The position numbers and the translations under genes were made by a program. From NCBI GenBank assembly GCA_947169265.1, contig CAMVPC010000007.1, positions 37,731-101,730 of the forward strand: DNA of 64,000 nucleotides, in the 5' to 3' direction. Of this stretch, positions 45,430-55,160 are shown one piece after another; positions within the stretch are counted from its first letter, which is position 1, and each line of letters begins with the position of its first letter. This stretch comes from an uncultured Prevotellaceae bacterium. GTDB lineage: Bacteria; Bacteroidota; Bacteroidia; Bacteroidales; Muribaculaceae. The notes beneath the pieces were generated by a model, which was given only the letters and a program-made list of their open reading frames with translations, was not told the DNA's origin and ran no database searches.

Positions 45430-48400
45430 TTATCGTATCATCACCTTCTGACCATTCACGATGTAGATGCCGGCGGGCAGCGAAATCTCGTTCACGCCCT
45501 CGGCGAGCACCTCGCGACGTACCTCGCGGCCCTGCAGGTCATAGATGCCCAGCACCTGGCCGGCTGTCGCGCCGTTCACGATGAGGGCGCCTTGGCCGGC
45601 CACGACCACGCCGCCGCCCGTTGCCGGGACGTCGTCGATGCCCGTGAACACCGTGGGATTAGCCGTCCAGTCGAGGTAGAAGTTGCTCGTGATGGCGCTG
45701 TTGCCGTTGTTATACTCATAGTTGGCGCGCCCGCTCGCTTGCGTCGAGCTCTCGCTTGTGGGCGTCAGCACGGCGATTGTGCCGTACACCTTGTTGGCGT
45801 TCACATCGTCGGCGGTCGCCGCCACTTGGTTCGGGCGGCTCACCGTCGCGCTTGCCCACTTGCTCGCGTCAAAGCCGTCGACGCCCAGCACGCGCGTCAC
45901 GTTCTCGTGGTTCTCGCTGTCGGTCGACGTCTCGTTGCTCACCCACTTGCCGTAGGTCCCCTCGTCGCCGTTCACCAGCTGGAAGTAGTACAAGTCTTTC
46001 TCCACGCCGCCCTGGTTGGGCTTGTCGGTGTAGAAGCGCTGGTGGTTGGCCGTGATTTGGCGACCGTTGTTCGTGTCGTCATAGTTCGCCTGTGTCAGCG
46101 ATGTCGCGCCCGCAAGGGCGATGCCGTTCACGTGGTTGTTGGCAAAATTGAGCTCCACCAGGTTGGGGTGGTTGCCGCTCACGTCGAGCTTAAACAGGTC
46201 GTTGTCGTTGGCGTTCACCTTCTCGAGCTGCGAGGCGCCCGCAAGGCTGAGGTCCGCGATGAGGTTGTTGTCGCAGTTGAGGTGGCGCAACGCGGTGTTG
46301 GTGGCCAGGTTATCGCCCTTGCTCAGGTAGAGCAGGCGGTTGTTGTCGCACAGCAGCGAGTCGAGGGCGGCATAACCGCTCACATTAAGATCCTTGTCGC
46401 TGTTCAGGTCGCCCAGGTTGTCATTGCTCACCCACAGCGTCTTCAGGTAACTGCTCGTGGCGGGCAGCGTCAGTTTCGTGTCGGTCACGCCAAACTGCGG
46501 GTTGTTCTGCGCGTGCAGGCGCTCCAGCTTCGTGTTGGCCGTCACGTCGAGGCCCGCCATCGCCGGGTCGTCGTTCACCCACAGCGTGTGAAGCTCGGTG
46601 AGCGTCTCTAAGCCCGTCACGCCGGGCAAGCTGCTGTTGTGGTCGATATACACCTGGTTGATGTCGCTCGCCGCGTGTTGAGTCAGGTCCACGGCGGTAA
46701 GGTTGTCGAGGTTCTCGGCCACTATCACTTGCAGCTTGGGGCAGTCTTGCGCCATGAGCGTCTCGAGCTTGCTGTTCACGTTCACATTCAGCTGGAACGG
46801 GTTGCCGCCCGTGGTGTAATCCTCACCGTTGACGGTGCAGTGCCACTTTTTGTCGCTGCTATTGTAGGTGTACTGGTTCGTCGAGTTGTAGTTGCCGCTC
46901 ACATTGAGATACTTGAGGTTGGCGCCGTTGGCGGTGCCTATGTAGTCAAAGCCGCCGTCGCTCACGTCATAGTACCACACGTTAGGCGTCCGCACGCTCA
47001 CGTTCAGCTCACCCTTCATGATATTCGGGTCTTGTCCGCGCGCACCCTTCACGCTCACTATCTCCAGCTTGGGACAACCGGTAACCCATTCCACGCCGCT
47101 CACGCCGTTCTCGGTGTAAGTGTGTGTGCCCACTTCGGCGTTACCGCTGCCACGGCTGTTATAGCATGTGGTGCGCGGTACCGACCCCACACCCAGCGAC
47201 TTCATGCCGTTGTTGTCGGCGCGGAACTCGAGCAGTTCCTTGCAGCGGTTCACCAGGATATAGTGCGGCACCTTCTCGGGGTGAGCGTTGGCGTCGCTGG
47301 TGCCCGGGTTGTCAAAGTTGCACATGAAGTAGTGGTCCATGGCCGTGTTCTGGATGGCCGTGTTGCTGATGTTGATATATTCGAGCTTCTGATTCCAGAA
47401 CAGGTCCAGCATGCGCAGGCCCAACGTGTCGTTCAGGTCGCCCGTGTAACGGTCGGCCACCATCGTTGCCCATTCGGCCGTGCTGCCGTCGCCCTTGCGA
47501 TACACGCGCTTGCTGCCGGCGGCGCGCTGCGTGATAGTGCGGTTATTGCTCAAGTCAAGGTACTTGAGGTTCTTGTTTTTCCACAGGTGGACCGAGTCGC
47601 ACAACTGGTTGTCATTGAGCTTGAGCGTTTCGAGCGCCGTCAGGTCCTCGAGCGTCGAGAACGTCGGGTTCGCCGCGCGCGCGTTCGACACTACGTTGCC
47701 GTTGTAGTACTTGGCGGGTATCGCCGTCTTGTTCGAGAATGTGTAGAGCGCGTTGTGGCTCGCGTCAAGCGTCTTGACAGCGCTCAGACCGGTCGTCGAG
47801 CCATCCTGGCCGAATTTCGCAAACGCGTTGTGCGAGATGTCAATCGTTTCGAGCGCGCTCAATCCCTTGATATAAAGACCCTTGCCGGCTGCCGTCGTCA
47901 TGTCGGCGTTGCTCGCCGTCTGCGTCAGACCCGTGAAGTGGTTCACCTTGAGCGTCTTCAGCCCCGTGTTGCCGTCAAGGTTCAGCGCCTCGAGCGTCGT
48001 ATTGCTGCCGCTCGTGGTCAGCGACGTAATCGGGCTTGCCGTGCTCTTGTTACTCAACGCCACGCCCTTATAGGTTACCGACGAGCCATCCAGCGTCAAG
48101 TCGCTGGCAAACTCGTTGTTAAGCAGGTACAAGTAAGCCACATTCGACGGCGCCGACGGAATCGCGCTGAATCCGTTGTCGTTATACTTAAGCACCGCGT
48201 CGGCCGTCGTCCAGCCCGTAATCGTGGGCACATGGCTGCTCGTCAACCCGTTCGACGACAAGTCGATGGTCGTCAGCCCGGTCTCGCCCGTCACGTCCAC
48301 CGTCTCCAGCAACGGCGACCCGGTGATGCTCACGCTGTGAGTGCTCTTGGTATCATCGAAGTTGCCGCTCAGGTTCACCGTCTTGAGATTGGCAAGTCCG

Positions 48401-50868
48401 CTGGTCTCAAACAGGTGGAATGCCTGGGCACTCGTGCCCGTGCCGTTGGTGTTGTTGCTCAAATCGACGCTCTCAAGCGCAGTGAGTGCCTGCAAGTTGG
48501 AATATTGCGTGCTCGAAGCTATCGAGTATATCTGGTTGTTAGCCAAGTTGAGTGCCTTGAGGCTCGTCAAGTCGCTCAAGATAGTACCCACACCGAAGCT
48601 CGTGAACTTATTGTCGCTCAAGTTCAGCGTCTCAAGGCTCGTTAAGTCGGCCACAGCACCATTATTGCCAAAGGTGGACATATTGTTGTGGCTCGCGTCA
48701 AGGCTCTCAAGTGAGGTGCAGCCTCCCACATACAGGCAGTAATTACTCGTGCTCGTGAAATTGCCGTCATTATAATTACCGGCCGTGGTGTTGAGCAGGT
48801 TGCCGCTCACGTTGAGCGTCTTCAGTCCCGAGCAGTCTTTGAGGAAGACTGTTTTAAGTTGGTTACCGCTCAGGTCTATCGAGGTGAAGTTGGGGTTATT
48901 GCTCAGCTCGATGCGCTCGGGCACGCTGTGGCCCGTGTAGGTCAGCGACGTGTTGGCCGCAATGTCCTGGTTCATCAGGTACAGTTGCGGCAGGCTGCTC
49001 ATGTTCTCCAACCCGGCAAGCGACGACACCTTATTATTATTCAGTTTCAGCGTCTTCACGCTCACGCCGGCAAGTGCGGCGCCGGGAACAGTCGTGAACT
49101 CGTTGTCACTCAAGTCCAGCACGACGTTGCTCGCGCTCAGCCCCGTGAGAGTGGGCATCGGTTGCGTGGTGTTATTATAACCGTTGTTGGTCAGCGTCAC
49201 CGACGTCAAGCCCGTGTCACCTGTGAAGTTGATTTCCTCGAGTGACGGACAGTTGCTCACCGTGAATCCCGTCATGGAGTTGTTGCCGCTCACGTCGATA
49301 TTCTTCAGGTTCTGGAAACCCGTCACGGCACCGGCAGCACTACCTATCTTTGCCGAGCTGATTACCAGCGTCTCCAAGTTGGGGTTATTGCTCGCCGTGA
49401 GGCTCGCCAGCTGGTTGTTCGTGTTGAAGTACAGGTCACCATGGCTGATATCGTAATACTTCAAGTTGTGAAGCGCGCTCACATCGGCATAACGCAACGA
49501 GCTGTTGCTCGCCAAAATCAGCGTCTCAAGATTACCCAAGTTAGTGAAAATAGGCTTGTTTGTACCGTTATAATTCAACCCGCAGTTCGACATGTCAAGA
49601 TACGTCAAGTGAGTCATGCCCTCAATGTCGCTCTTCCAACCCATACTCGTATTGCCGGCCAAAATAAGCGTGTTGAGCACCGACGAGCCATAGTTCTTGA
49701 GTGCGGCAAGGTACATTTCATTGGAGGATGTGTTGCAGTTCGAGAGATTCACATACTCAAAGGGAACACCACCGGTCGAGATTTTGAGAATGTGATTGGA
49801 TGTACTTGGCGTGCCGGTTCCCAATCCCTTCAAGCCGCTGTTCCCGCTCATGTCAAGATAACGCAACTGAGTCATGGCCGAAATATCGCCATAGGTGGTT
49901 ATATTATTAGCTGCCTTGAGCGTTTGCAGCAACGACATCGTCTTGATTTTATCAAAGTTATTGGGGCCAATGCCATTGTCGCTGAAATCAAGAGAACGAA
50001 GGTTAGAGAAATCGGTCAAATTTTGGAAAACTTCAATCGATTTGCCGCTCAAGTCGAGGCTCAGCGCCGTCGACGTCGTGATGAGGTTCGTGCTGCTGTC
50101 GTAGTAATCGGCGGCACACTCCTTGAGCGCGTTCACCAGCGTCGTATTGTTGTAGCGCGTCGTGTTAAGTGTCCATCCGTCAATGATAAGACTGTGCTTC
50201 CAAGTGCGATGATAGGGCGAATAATAACCGTAGTTCTTATAGGCGTAGGTACCTACCTGCTGGCCGTCCACCCAAAATAGAATTTCGGCATTGGCGATGT
50301 TGTTCCAAAATCCAAAATTCGACGTGGGACCAAAATTGATGCGGAAAATCTTATGGCCCGCACCGTCAACGCCCACTTTTTCCATGGCAGTGACGGCGGT
50401 CCAGTCAGTACTGCTGCCGGGCACGCGTACTTGTGCGGTAACATTTTCGCTCTGCGACGCGCTCGCATAATAGGCCACCACATTCGAGCCGATATATTTC
50501 ACCTCGGGAGGAATGATGCCGAACGCCGTCTCGTAGTTGTCATACTGGTAATAAACCGTACCCGTCACTCCTTCAATATTGTTCGTCTTGGTGTCATCGC
50601 CGTTACCGCCGTTGGTGAAAATCATGTTGATTTCGTTAACGCCGCTGAACACCTTTTTCCAGTAGTACACGCCATTGATGTTCTCAATGGTCGTGAGCTG
50701 TTCCCCTGGCCAAGACGTCAGGTCGCCGCTCGACGTCCACGCGTGGACACACGGCGCGCCGCTCTTGGTCAGCACATACACCGTCACGTCGGCACGGGCC
50801 GGCATGGCGAGCACGCACGCTACCGCAACGAGTAGCATAACGCGCATACTGAGTAGTAGCTTTTTCAT
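45430..50868 (-). CDS. Giant secreted leucine-rich-repeat protein with CBM26-like N-terminus and T9SS type-A-like sorting domain
   Basis: Signal peptide; many LxxLxLxxNxL repeats; C-terminus VLGIYDLQGREVRREVLAEGVNEISLPAGIYIVNGQKVMIR. Confidence 0.9.
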   Translation of the reverse strand: MKKLLLSMRVMLLVAVACVLAMPARADVTVYVLTKSGAPCVHAWTSSGDLTSWPGEQLTTIENINGVYYWKKVFSGVNEINMIFTNGGNGDDTKTNNIEGVTGTVYYQYDNYETAFGIIPPEVKYIGSNVVAYYASASQSENVTAQVRVPGSSTDWTAVTAMEKVGVDGAGHKIFRINFGPTSNFGFWNNIANAEILFWVDGQQVGTYAYKNYGYYSPYHRTWKHSLIIDGWTLNTTRYNNTTLVNALKECAADYYDSSTNLITTSTALSLDLSGKSIEVFQNLTDFSNLRSLDFSDNGIGPNNFDKIKTMSLLQTLKAANNITTYGDISAMTQLRYLDMSGNSGLKGLGTGTPSTSNHILKISTGGVPFEYVNLSNCNTSSNEMYLAALKNYGSSVLNTLILAGNTSMGWKSDIEGMTHLTYLDMSNCGLNYNGTNKPIFTNLGNLETLILASNSSLRYADVSALHNLKYYDISHGDLYFNTNNQLASLTASNNPNLETLVISSAKIGSAAGAVTGFQNLKNIDVSGNNSMTGFTVSNCPSLEEINFTGDTGLTSVTLTNNGYNNTTQPMPTLTGLSASNVVLDLSDNEFTTVPGAALAGVSVKTLKLNNNKVSSLAGLENMSSLPQLYLMNQDIAANTSLTYTGHSVPERIELSNNPNFTSIDLSGNQLKTVFLKDCSGLKTLNVSGNLLNTTAGNYNDGNFTSTSNYCLYVGGCTSLESLDASHNNMSTFGNNGAVADLTSLETLNLSDNKFTSFGVGTILSDLTSLKALNLANNQIYSIASSTQYSNLQALTALESVDLSNNTNGTGTSAQAFHLFETSGLANLKTVNLSGNFDDTKSTHSVSITGSPLLETVDVTGETGLTTIDLSSNGLTSSHVPTITGWTTADAVLKYNDNGFSAIPSAPSNVAYLYLLNNEFASDLTLDGSSVTYKGVALSNKSTASPITSLTTSGSNTTLEALNLDGNTGLKTLKVNHFTGLTQTASNADMTTAAGKGLYIKGLSALETIDISHNAFAKFGQDGSTTGLSAVKTLDASHNALYTFSNKTAIPAKYYNGNVVSNARAANPTFSTLEDLTALETLKLNDNQLCDSVHLWKNKNLKYLDLSNNRTITQRAAGSKRVYRKGDGSTAEWATMVADRYTGDLNDTLGLRMLDLFWNQKLEYINISNTAIQNTAMDHYFMCNFDNPGTSDANAHPEKVPHYILVNRCKELLEFRADNNGMKSLGVGSVPRTTCYNSRGSGNAEVGTHTYTENGVSGVEWVTGCPKLEIVSVKGARGQDPNIMKGELNVSVRTPNVWYYDVSDGGFDYIGTANGANLKYLNVSGNYNSTNQYTYNSSDKKWHCTVNGEDYTTGGNPFQLNVNVNSKLETLMAQDCPKLQVIVAENLDNLTAVDLTQHAASDINQVYIDHNSSLPGVTGLETLTELHTLWVNDDPAMAGLDVTANTKLERLHAQNNPQFGVTDTKLTLPATSSYLKTLWVSNDNLGDLNSDKDLNVSGYAALDSLLCDNNRLLYLSKGDNLATNTALRHLNCDNNLIADLSLAGASQLEKVNANDNDLFKLDVSGNHPNLVELNFANNHVNGIALAGATSLTQANYDDTNNGRQITANHQRFYTDKPNQGGVEKDLYYFQLVNGDEGTYGKWVSNETSTDSENHENVTRVLGVDGFDASKWASATVSRPNQVAATADDVNANKVYGTIAVLTPTSESSTQASGRANYEYNNGNSAITSNFYLDWTANPTVFTGIDDVPATGGGVVVAGQGALIVNGATAGQVLGIYDLQGREVRREVLAEGVNEISLPAGIYIVNGQKVMIR

Positions 50869-50959
50869 ATTCAATGCGTATTTATTTGGTTTTTAACAGT
50901 TTACTTTTCCCTATGGGTGCACTTTAATAGGATATGCCTTCACACGGCGTACCAGCCTG

Positions 50960-50967
50960 CAAATTTA
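50960..50967 (-). promoter_or_regulatory. Candidate -7 element TAAATTTG for the LRR gene
   Basis: CAAATTTA on the plus strand; CAAA at 50985-50988 could be the -33, but spacing is 17. Confidence 0.4.
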
Positions 50968-51074
50968 CAAAAAAAATTGACCTTCAAAAGAAAAACACAC
51001 CTTTTTTTCAATAAATCCTCATAAAAATTACCGAAAAACAACCAAAAAACAACCAAACCGCCACATGTGCGGTG

Positions 51075-51094
51075 GGCGGCGACGTGTCGCCGCC
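51075..51094. repeat. Hairpin repeat GGCGGCGAC-GT-GTCGCCGCC
   Basis: Perfect 9-bp stem, same motif as in cysS and GT2. Confidence 0.8.
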
Positions 51095-51096
51095 AA

Positions 51097-51138
51097 AACG
51101 AGGGCGACCCCCAAAAAAACGAGGGCGACCCCCAAAAA
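51097..51138. repeat. 21-bp direct repeat x2
   Basis: aacgagggcgacccccaaaaa repeated in tandem. Confidence 0.85.
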
Positions 51139-51175
51139 AAGGATCGCCCCATATCAAAAGCCCAAAGCTCGCAGC

Positions 51176-53188
51176 TCAACGCCTTCTCTTGCGCTTCGAC
51201 GTGCCTGTCGAGCCGCTGTTCTTCTTGTTGCCCCCCGACTTATTCACCTTCAGGTTTTGGCCCGGACGGATGACATCGCCCTTGAGGTTGTTATCCTTCT
51301 TGAGCTGATCCACCGTGGTGCCGTTCTTGCGGGCGATGGTCTCCAGGTTGTCGCCGCTCTTCACGGTTACGTTAGTCGTCTTGGGTGCCGTGTTCTGCTT
51401 ATTGTTACGTTTGTTCTTCTTCGTCGTCTGCGTCGTCGCGGCTTGTTGCTGGTGATGACGACCTCTGCGCGACGTCGTCTGCGCCGGTTGGGCCGCCTGT
51501 GCCGTGTGACGGCTCGACTGCGACGCCTGGCTATGCGTCGAGGCGGGCACCGGCTGTTGCGTCGTGGCCGCCTGCGAGTGCGACTGTGCGGGACGCTCGG
51601 GAACAGTCTGGCGCGTCGTCGTCGACTGTGCCGGTTGCTGACGGCGCTCGGGAACCGCGGCCGTCGACGATGCCGGCTGCGTGCGCGACGTGCTGCCATA
51701 GTTGTTGCTCGAGCGCGAACTGCTCATCGCCATGTCGCCGCTGTGGCGTCCCGTGGCGTTCGCGCCGCCGCCGCCCGTGCCGTGCTTCTCCACCTTGAGG
51801 ATTTGGTTGGCGCGCACCTGGCTCGACGTGAGGCCGTTAAGTGCCATCAGGTCATCGGCGCTCATGCCATAGTTCTCGGCTATCGTCTCCAGCGTCTCGC
51901 CGCGTTGCACCTTGTGGAAACCCGTCGATGCGGCGCTGCTGCCGCCGCCCGTGCTGCCCGGGCGCGGCGGAATCGTCGCCGATGCCGCCGTCGACGCGTG
52001 GGTCGTCGCGCTCGACGCCACCAGTTCGGTGGTGGGCTGGCTGTCGCCTATCGTCGCCTCAGGGAAAATGTCGTCCTCGGTAATCTCATAGTCACCCGTA
52101 CCCGGCTCCACGCGGCCGCGACGGCCATACTGCTCCTGCTGGTAGCGCGTGATGCGGTCCTCGGCCATGATGTAGCTGTAGATTTGCTGCGACGGCAGGA
52201 TTAACCGGTAAGGGTGAAGGTCGCCGGGAATGATGTCGCGGCGATATTGAGGATTGAGCACACGCAGTTCGTCGATGGGAATGTTGAGCACACTCGCGAT
52301 TTGGTTGAAATGCACCCGGTGGTTCACCGTGATCGTGTCGGTAATCAACGGCTTGCGGGCCTTCGCCGGACTGATGTTGTGTTGCTTGTAATAGTTCATG
52401 ATATAGGTGGCGGCGATGAAGGCCGGCACATAGCCGCGAGTCTCCTTGGGCAGGTAGTTGTATATCGTCCAAAAGTCGGCGTTGTCGTTACCCGAGCGCA
52501 CTATCGCCTTGTTCACGTTGCCCGGGCCGCAGTTATAGGCCGCGATACACAGCGACCAGTCGCCGTACACCTCATAGAGCTGCTTGAAGAACTTCGCCGC
52601 GCGGTCGCTCGACAGATAAGGGTCCCGACGCTCGTCGACGAGCGTGTTCACCTCCAAGCCCAGACTCTTGCCCGTGGCGGGCATGAATTGCCACAGGCCT
52701 GCGGCTCCCACCGGCGACGTCGCCTCGGGGTTCATCGCGCTCTCGATGATGGGGATGTATTTCAATTCCAGCGGCAGGCCCTCGCGCTCGAGCGCCTCCT
52801 CGAAGATGGGCATGTAGTACAAGCTCATGCCCAGCATTTGCTCCACCAGAGCCCGGCTCTTCACATAGCGGTCGATGTGGGCGCGCACCACCTGGTTATA
52901 AGGCAGCTCAACCGTCGTGGGGATGGCCTTGAGACGGCGGATATACTCCTCCTCGGTCACCACGCCCGGCGAGCGCTTGTCCACGTCCTTGTCGAGCACC
53001 GCGTAGTTTTGCAGATACCAGTTGTTCATCATGGCATGAGTGTCGGTCATGAAGCTGTAAGGAAACACGATGTCGTTATCGGTAATGCTTTCCTTGAGCG
53101 TGAGCACGTTCTGCTTGGTCGCCGCCTGGCCCACGGCCGATACGGTCAACAGCATCATCATCAGCGTTACTTGTAAGATTTTCTTCAT
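51176..53188 (-). CDS. LysM-domain lytic murein transglycosylase (MltD-like)
   Basis: ESAMNPEATSPVGAAGLWQFMPATGKSLGL; YNCGPGNVNKAI; LysM repeats HKVQRGETLETIAENYGMSADDLMALNGL and VKSGDNLETIARKNGTTVDQLKKDNNL. Confidence 0.95.
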   Translation of the reverse strand: MKKILQVTLMMMLLTVSAVGQAATKQNVLTLKESITDNDIVFPYSFMTDTHAMMNNWYLQNYAVLDKDVDKRSPGVVTEEEYIRRLKAIPTTVELPYNQVVRAHIDRYVKSRALVEQMLGMSLYYMPIFEEALEREGLPLELKYIPIIESAMNPEATSPVGAAGLWQFMPATGKSLGLEVNTLVDERRDPYLSSDRAAKFFKQLYEVYGDWSLCIAAYNCGPGNVNKAIVRSGNDNADFWTIYNYLPKETRGYVPAFIAATYIMNYYKQHNISPAKARKPLITDTITVNHRVHFNQIASVLNIPIDELRVLNPQYRRDIIPGDLHPYRLILPSQQIYSYIMAEDRITRYQQEQYGRRGRVEPGTGDYEITEDDIFPEATIGDSQPTTELVASSATTHASTAASATIPPRPGSTGGGSSAASTGFHKVQRGETLETIAENYGMSADDLMALNGLTSSQVRANQILKVEKHGTGGGGANATGRHSGDMAMSSSRSSNNYGSTSRTQPASSTAAVPERRQQPAQSTTTRQTVPERPAQSHSQAATTQQPVPASTHSQASQSSRHTAQAAQPAQTTSRRGRHHQQQAATTQTTKKNKRNNKQNTAPKTTNVTVKSGDNLETIARKNGTTVDQLKKDNNLKGDVIRPGQNLKVNKSGGNKKNSGSTGTSKRKRRR

Positions 53189-53246
53189 CGTTCTTGCTAT
53201 TTTTTTAGTGATTATTTTCAAGTTTGATAAGGCGAAGCGTCACAAC

Positions 53247-54068
53247 CTAAAATGTTACCGCGCAACGCATGCCCACCGCCAGACGGCGACTTTCGCCGTC
53301 GGGCTGCTCGAGCACCTTGGGACCAATGCGCAACGACAAGTCGTCGCTCACGTCGAAGTGGGCCAGTGACGCGTCTACATAGGCGTCGACAATGGCCAGC
53401 AGATACACGCCCACCATGCCTATGATGCACAGGTCGCGGTAGCGACGGTAGTAGCTCTTCTTGTTCTTGAGCGACTTCTCGAGCCACGACTTGTCAATCG
53501 AGCTCTCCTGCGTCGTGGGCGGATAAAAGTTCATGTAGCTCCGTGTCGAGGGGTCGTTGTCCATCAAGTCGCTGTAAGCCTTGGTGTAGTCGCGAAGCAT
53601 ACGGTTGTTCCACGACGTGCCGTAGCCCAGCCCCACGAAGGCGCCCGCAACAATGGGCAACTTCCAGTAACGGCGGTTGTAAATCTGGCCCAGGCCCGGA
53701 CACAGCGCGCTCATCCACAACGCCCGGGTGGGGTCGGGGTTGAACTCGCGCTTGTGACCCAGTAGTGGGTCATAGTCGACGCGCGGCGACACCACCGAGT
53801 CGGCGCCCTCAAAGTAGCGCAACGTGTCGCCGTCGAGCGCGTGCGCCACGCTCACGCGGTGGCCGTCGCCACGGCGGTCGCTGCCCCTCTCCAGCGTGTC
53901 GGCATTCGTGCCGCCTCCTGTCGTCACGCGGCGACGCTGGTAGCGCTCGCCGGGAGTATTGGGGTCATCGTCGGCCGTAGCGGCCAGCGCGGGGCACACG
54001 GCGAGCATGGCCATGAGCCACACCGCCACGCCCACAAGCGTGGTTGCCGATACCCTTATGTGTCGCAA
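53247..54068 (-). CDS. DUF5683-like membrane protein
   Basis: DPTRALWMSALCPGLGQIYNRRYWKLPIVAGAFVGLGYGTSWNNRMLRDY; between the LysM and parB genes. Confidence 0.85.
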   Translation of the reverse strand: MRHIRVSATTLVGVAVWLMAMLAVCPALAATADDDPNTPGERYQRRRVTTGGGTNADTLERGSDRRGDGHRVSVAHALDGDTLRYFEGADSVVSPRVDYDPLLGHKREFNPDPTRALWMSALCPGLGQIYNRRYWKLPIVAGAFVGLGYGTSWNNRMLRDYTKAYSDLMDNDPSTRSYMNFYPPTTQESSIDKSWLEKSLKNKKSYYRRYRDLCIIGMVGVYLLAIVDAYVDASLAHFDVSDDLSLRIGPKVLEQPDGESRRLAVGMRCAVTF

Positions 54069-54115
54069 CGTCTCGATAATCGCCTTTTATTTATAATATA
54101 TCTAAAATCTAAAAT

Positions 54116-54988
54116 CTACGACAACTTCAAACTGTCGAAAATCGAAATGATTTTCTCCAGTTCGGCCTCGCTGCCGAACGGGAACGTGATTTTCCCCTTT
54201 CCCGTGCTGTCGCACGCAAATTTCACCGGCACGCCAAACGCCGACGACAGGTGGCGACGAAGCACCTCGTAGTCGCGACTGCGCGACGTCTTCTTGGCCG
54301 CCGGGGCCGCACCCTGCGCCAACTGCTGGTACTCCTTGGCGCGACGCTCCACCTCGCGCACGCTCAAGCCTTTCTTCACCGTCTCGTTGTAGAGACGGAG
54401 CTGCAGCGACGGACGCTCCAGCGACAGCAACGCGCGCGCGTGGCCCATGTCCACAAGTTTGTCGCGAAGACCCAGCTGCACCTCGGCCGGCAACTTGAGC
54501 AACCGCAGGAAGTTGGCAATCGTCGCACGGTTCTTCCCTATGCGCTCGCTCAGCCGCTCCTGCGTCAGGTGATACTGGTCGATGAGCTTGCGGAACGCCA
54601 GTGCTATCTCTATCGCGTTCAAGTCCTCGCGCTGGATGTTCTCGATGAGCGCCATCTCGGTCATCGTCGTGTCGTCGGCACTGCGCACATAGGCCGGCAC
54701 GGCCGTCAAGCCCGCCAACTTTGCCGCGCGGTAACGACGCTCGCCGCTGATAATCTGGTAATTGTCGCCGCCCACGCTGCGCAACGTCAACGGCTGGATG
54801 ATGCCCAGCTCACGTATCGACATGGCAAGCTCCTCGAGCGCCTCGGCGTCAAACGTCGCCCGCGGCTGCTCGGGATTGGGGGTGATGCGGTCTATCGCTA
54901 TCTCGTTGATGGCCGACGAACCGCTCGTCACGATGTCGTCCATCGATATCAAGCTTCCCAGTCCGCGGCCTAATGCATTGCGTTTCAT
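54116..54988 (-). CDS. parB: ParB/RepB/Spo0J family partition protein
   Basis: RNALGRGLGSLIS; ITPNPEQPRATFDAEALEELAMSIRELGIIQPLTLR; ISGERRYRAAKLAGL; ENIQREDLNAIEIALAF; helix-turn-helix. Confidence 0.96.
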   Translation of the reverse strand: MKRNALGRGLGSLISMDDIVTSGSSAINEIAIDRITPNPEQPRATFDAEALEELAMSIRELGIIQPLTLRSVGGDNYQIISGERRYRAAKLAGLTAVPAYVRSADDTTMTEMALIENIQREDLNAIEIALAFRKLIDQYHLTQERLSERIGKNRATIANFLRLLKLPAEVQLGLRDKLVDMGHARALLSLERPSLQLRLYNETVKKGLSVREVERRAKEYQQLAQGAAPAAKKTSRSRDYEVLRRHLSSAFGVPVKFACDSTGKGKITFPFGSEAELEKIISIFDSLKLS

Positions 54989-55015
54989 TTTCGTCTTTTC
55001 AATTTTTTGCAACCA

Positions 55016-55023
55016 CAAAATTA
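55016..55023 (-). promoter_or_regulatory. Candidate -7 element TAATTTTG for parB
   Basis: CAAAATTA on the plus strand 28 nt before the parB start; no clear -33. Confidence 0.4.
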
Positions 55024-55160
55024 CACATAATAATTGAAAGCGCTACCTCATGCCACGCTTTGTTAAGGTGATTTAACGAAACTCCCCCATCATTAACATT
55101 TTAGTGGAATAGCCTCGCGCATGCTACTATGGGCGGCGATGTTGTCGCCGCCACGGGTCG

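Noticed and set aside
46639-48645. 668-aa plus-strand ORF opposite the LRR protein (also 45592..46611, 49441..50280)
   Set aside because: Mirrors the LRR codon pattern in antisense; no signal peptide or recognisable domain.
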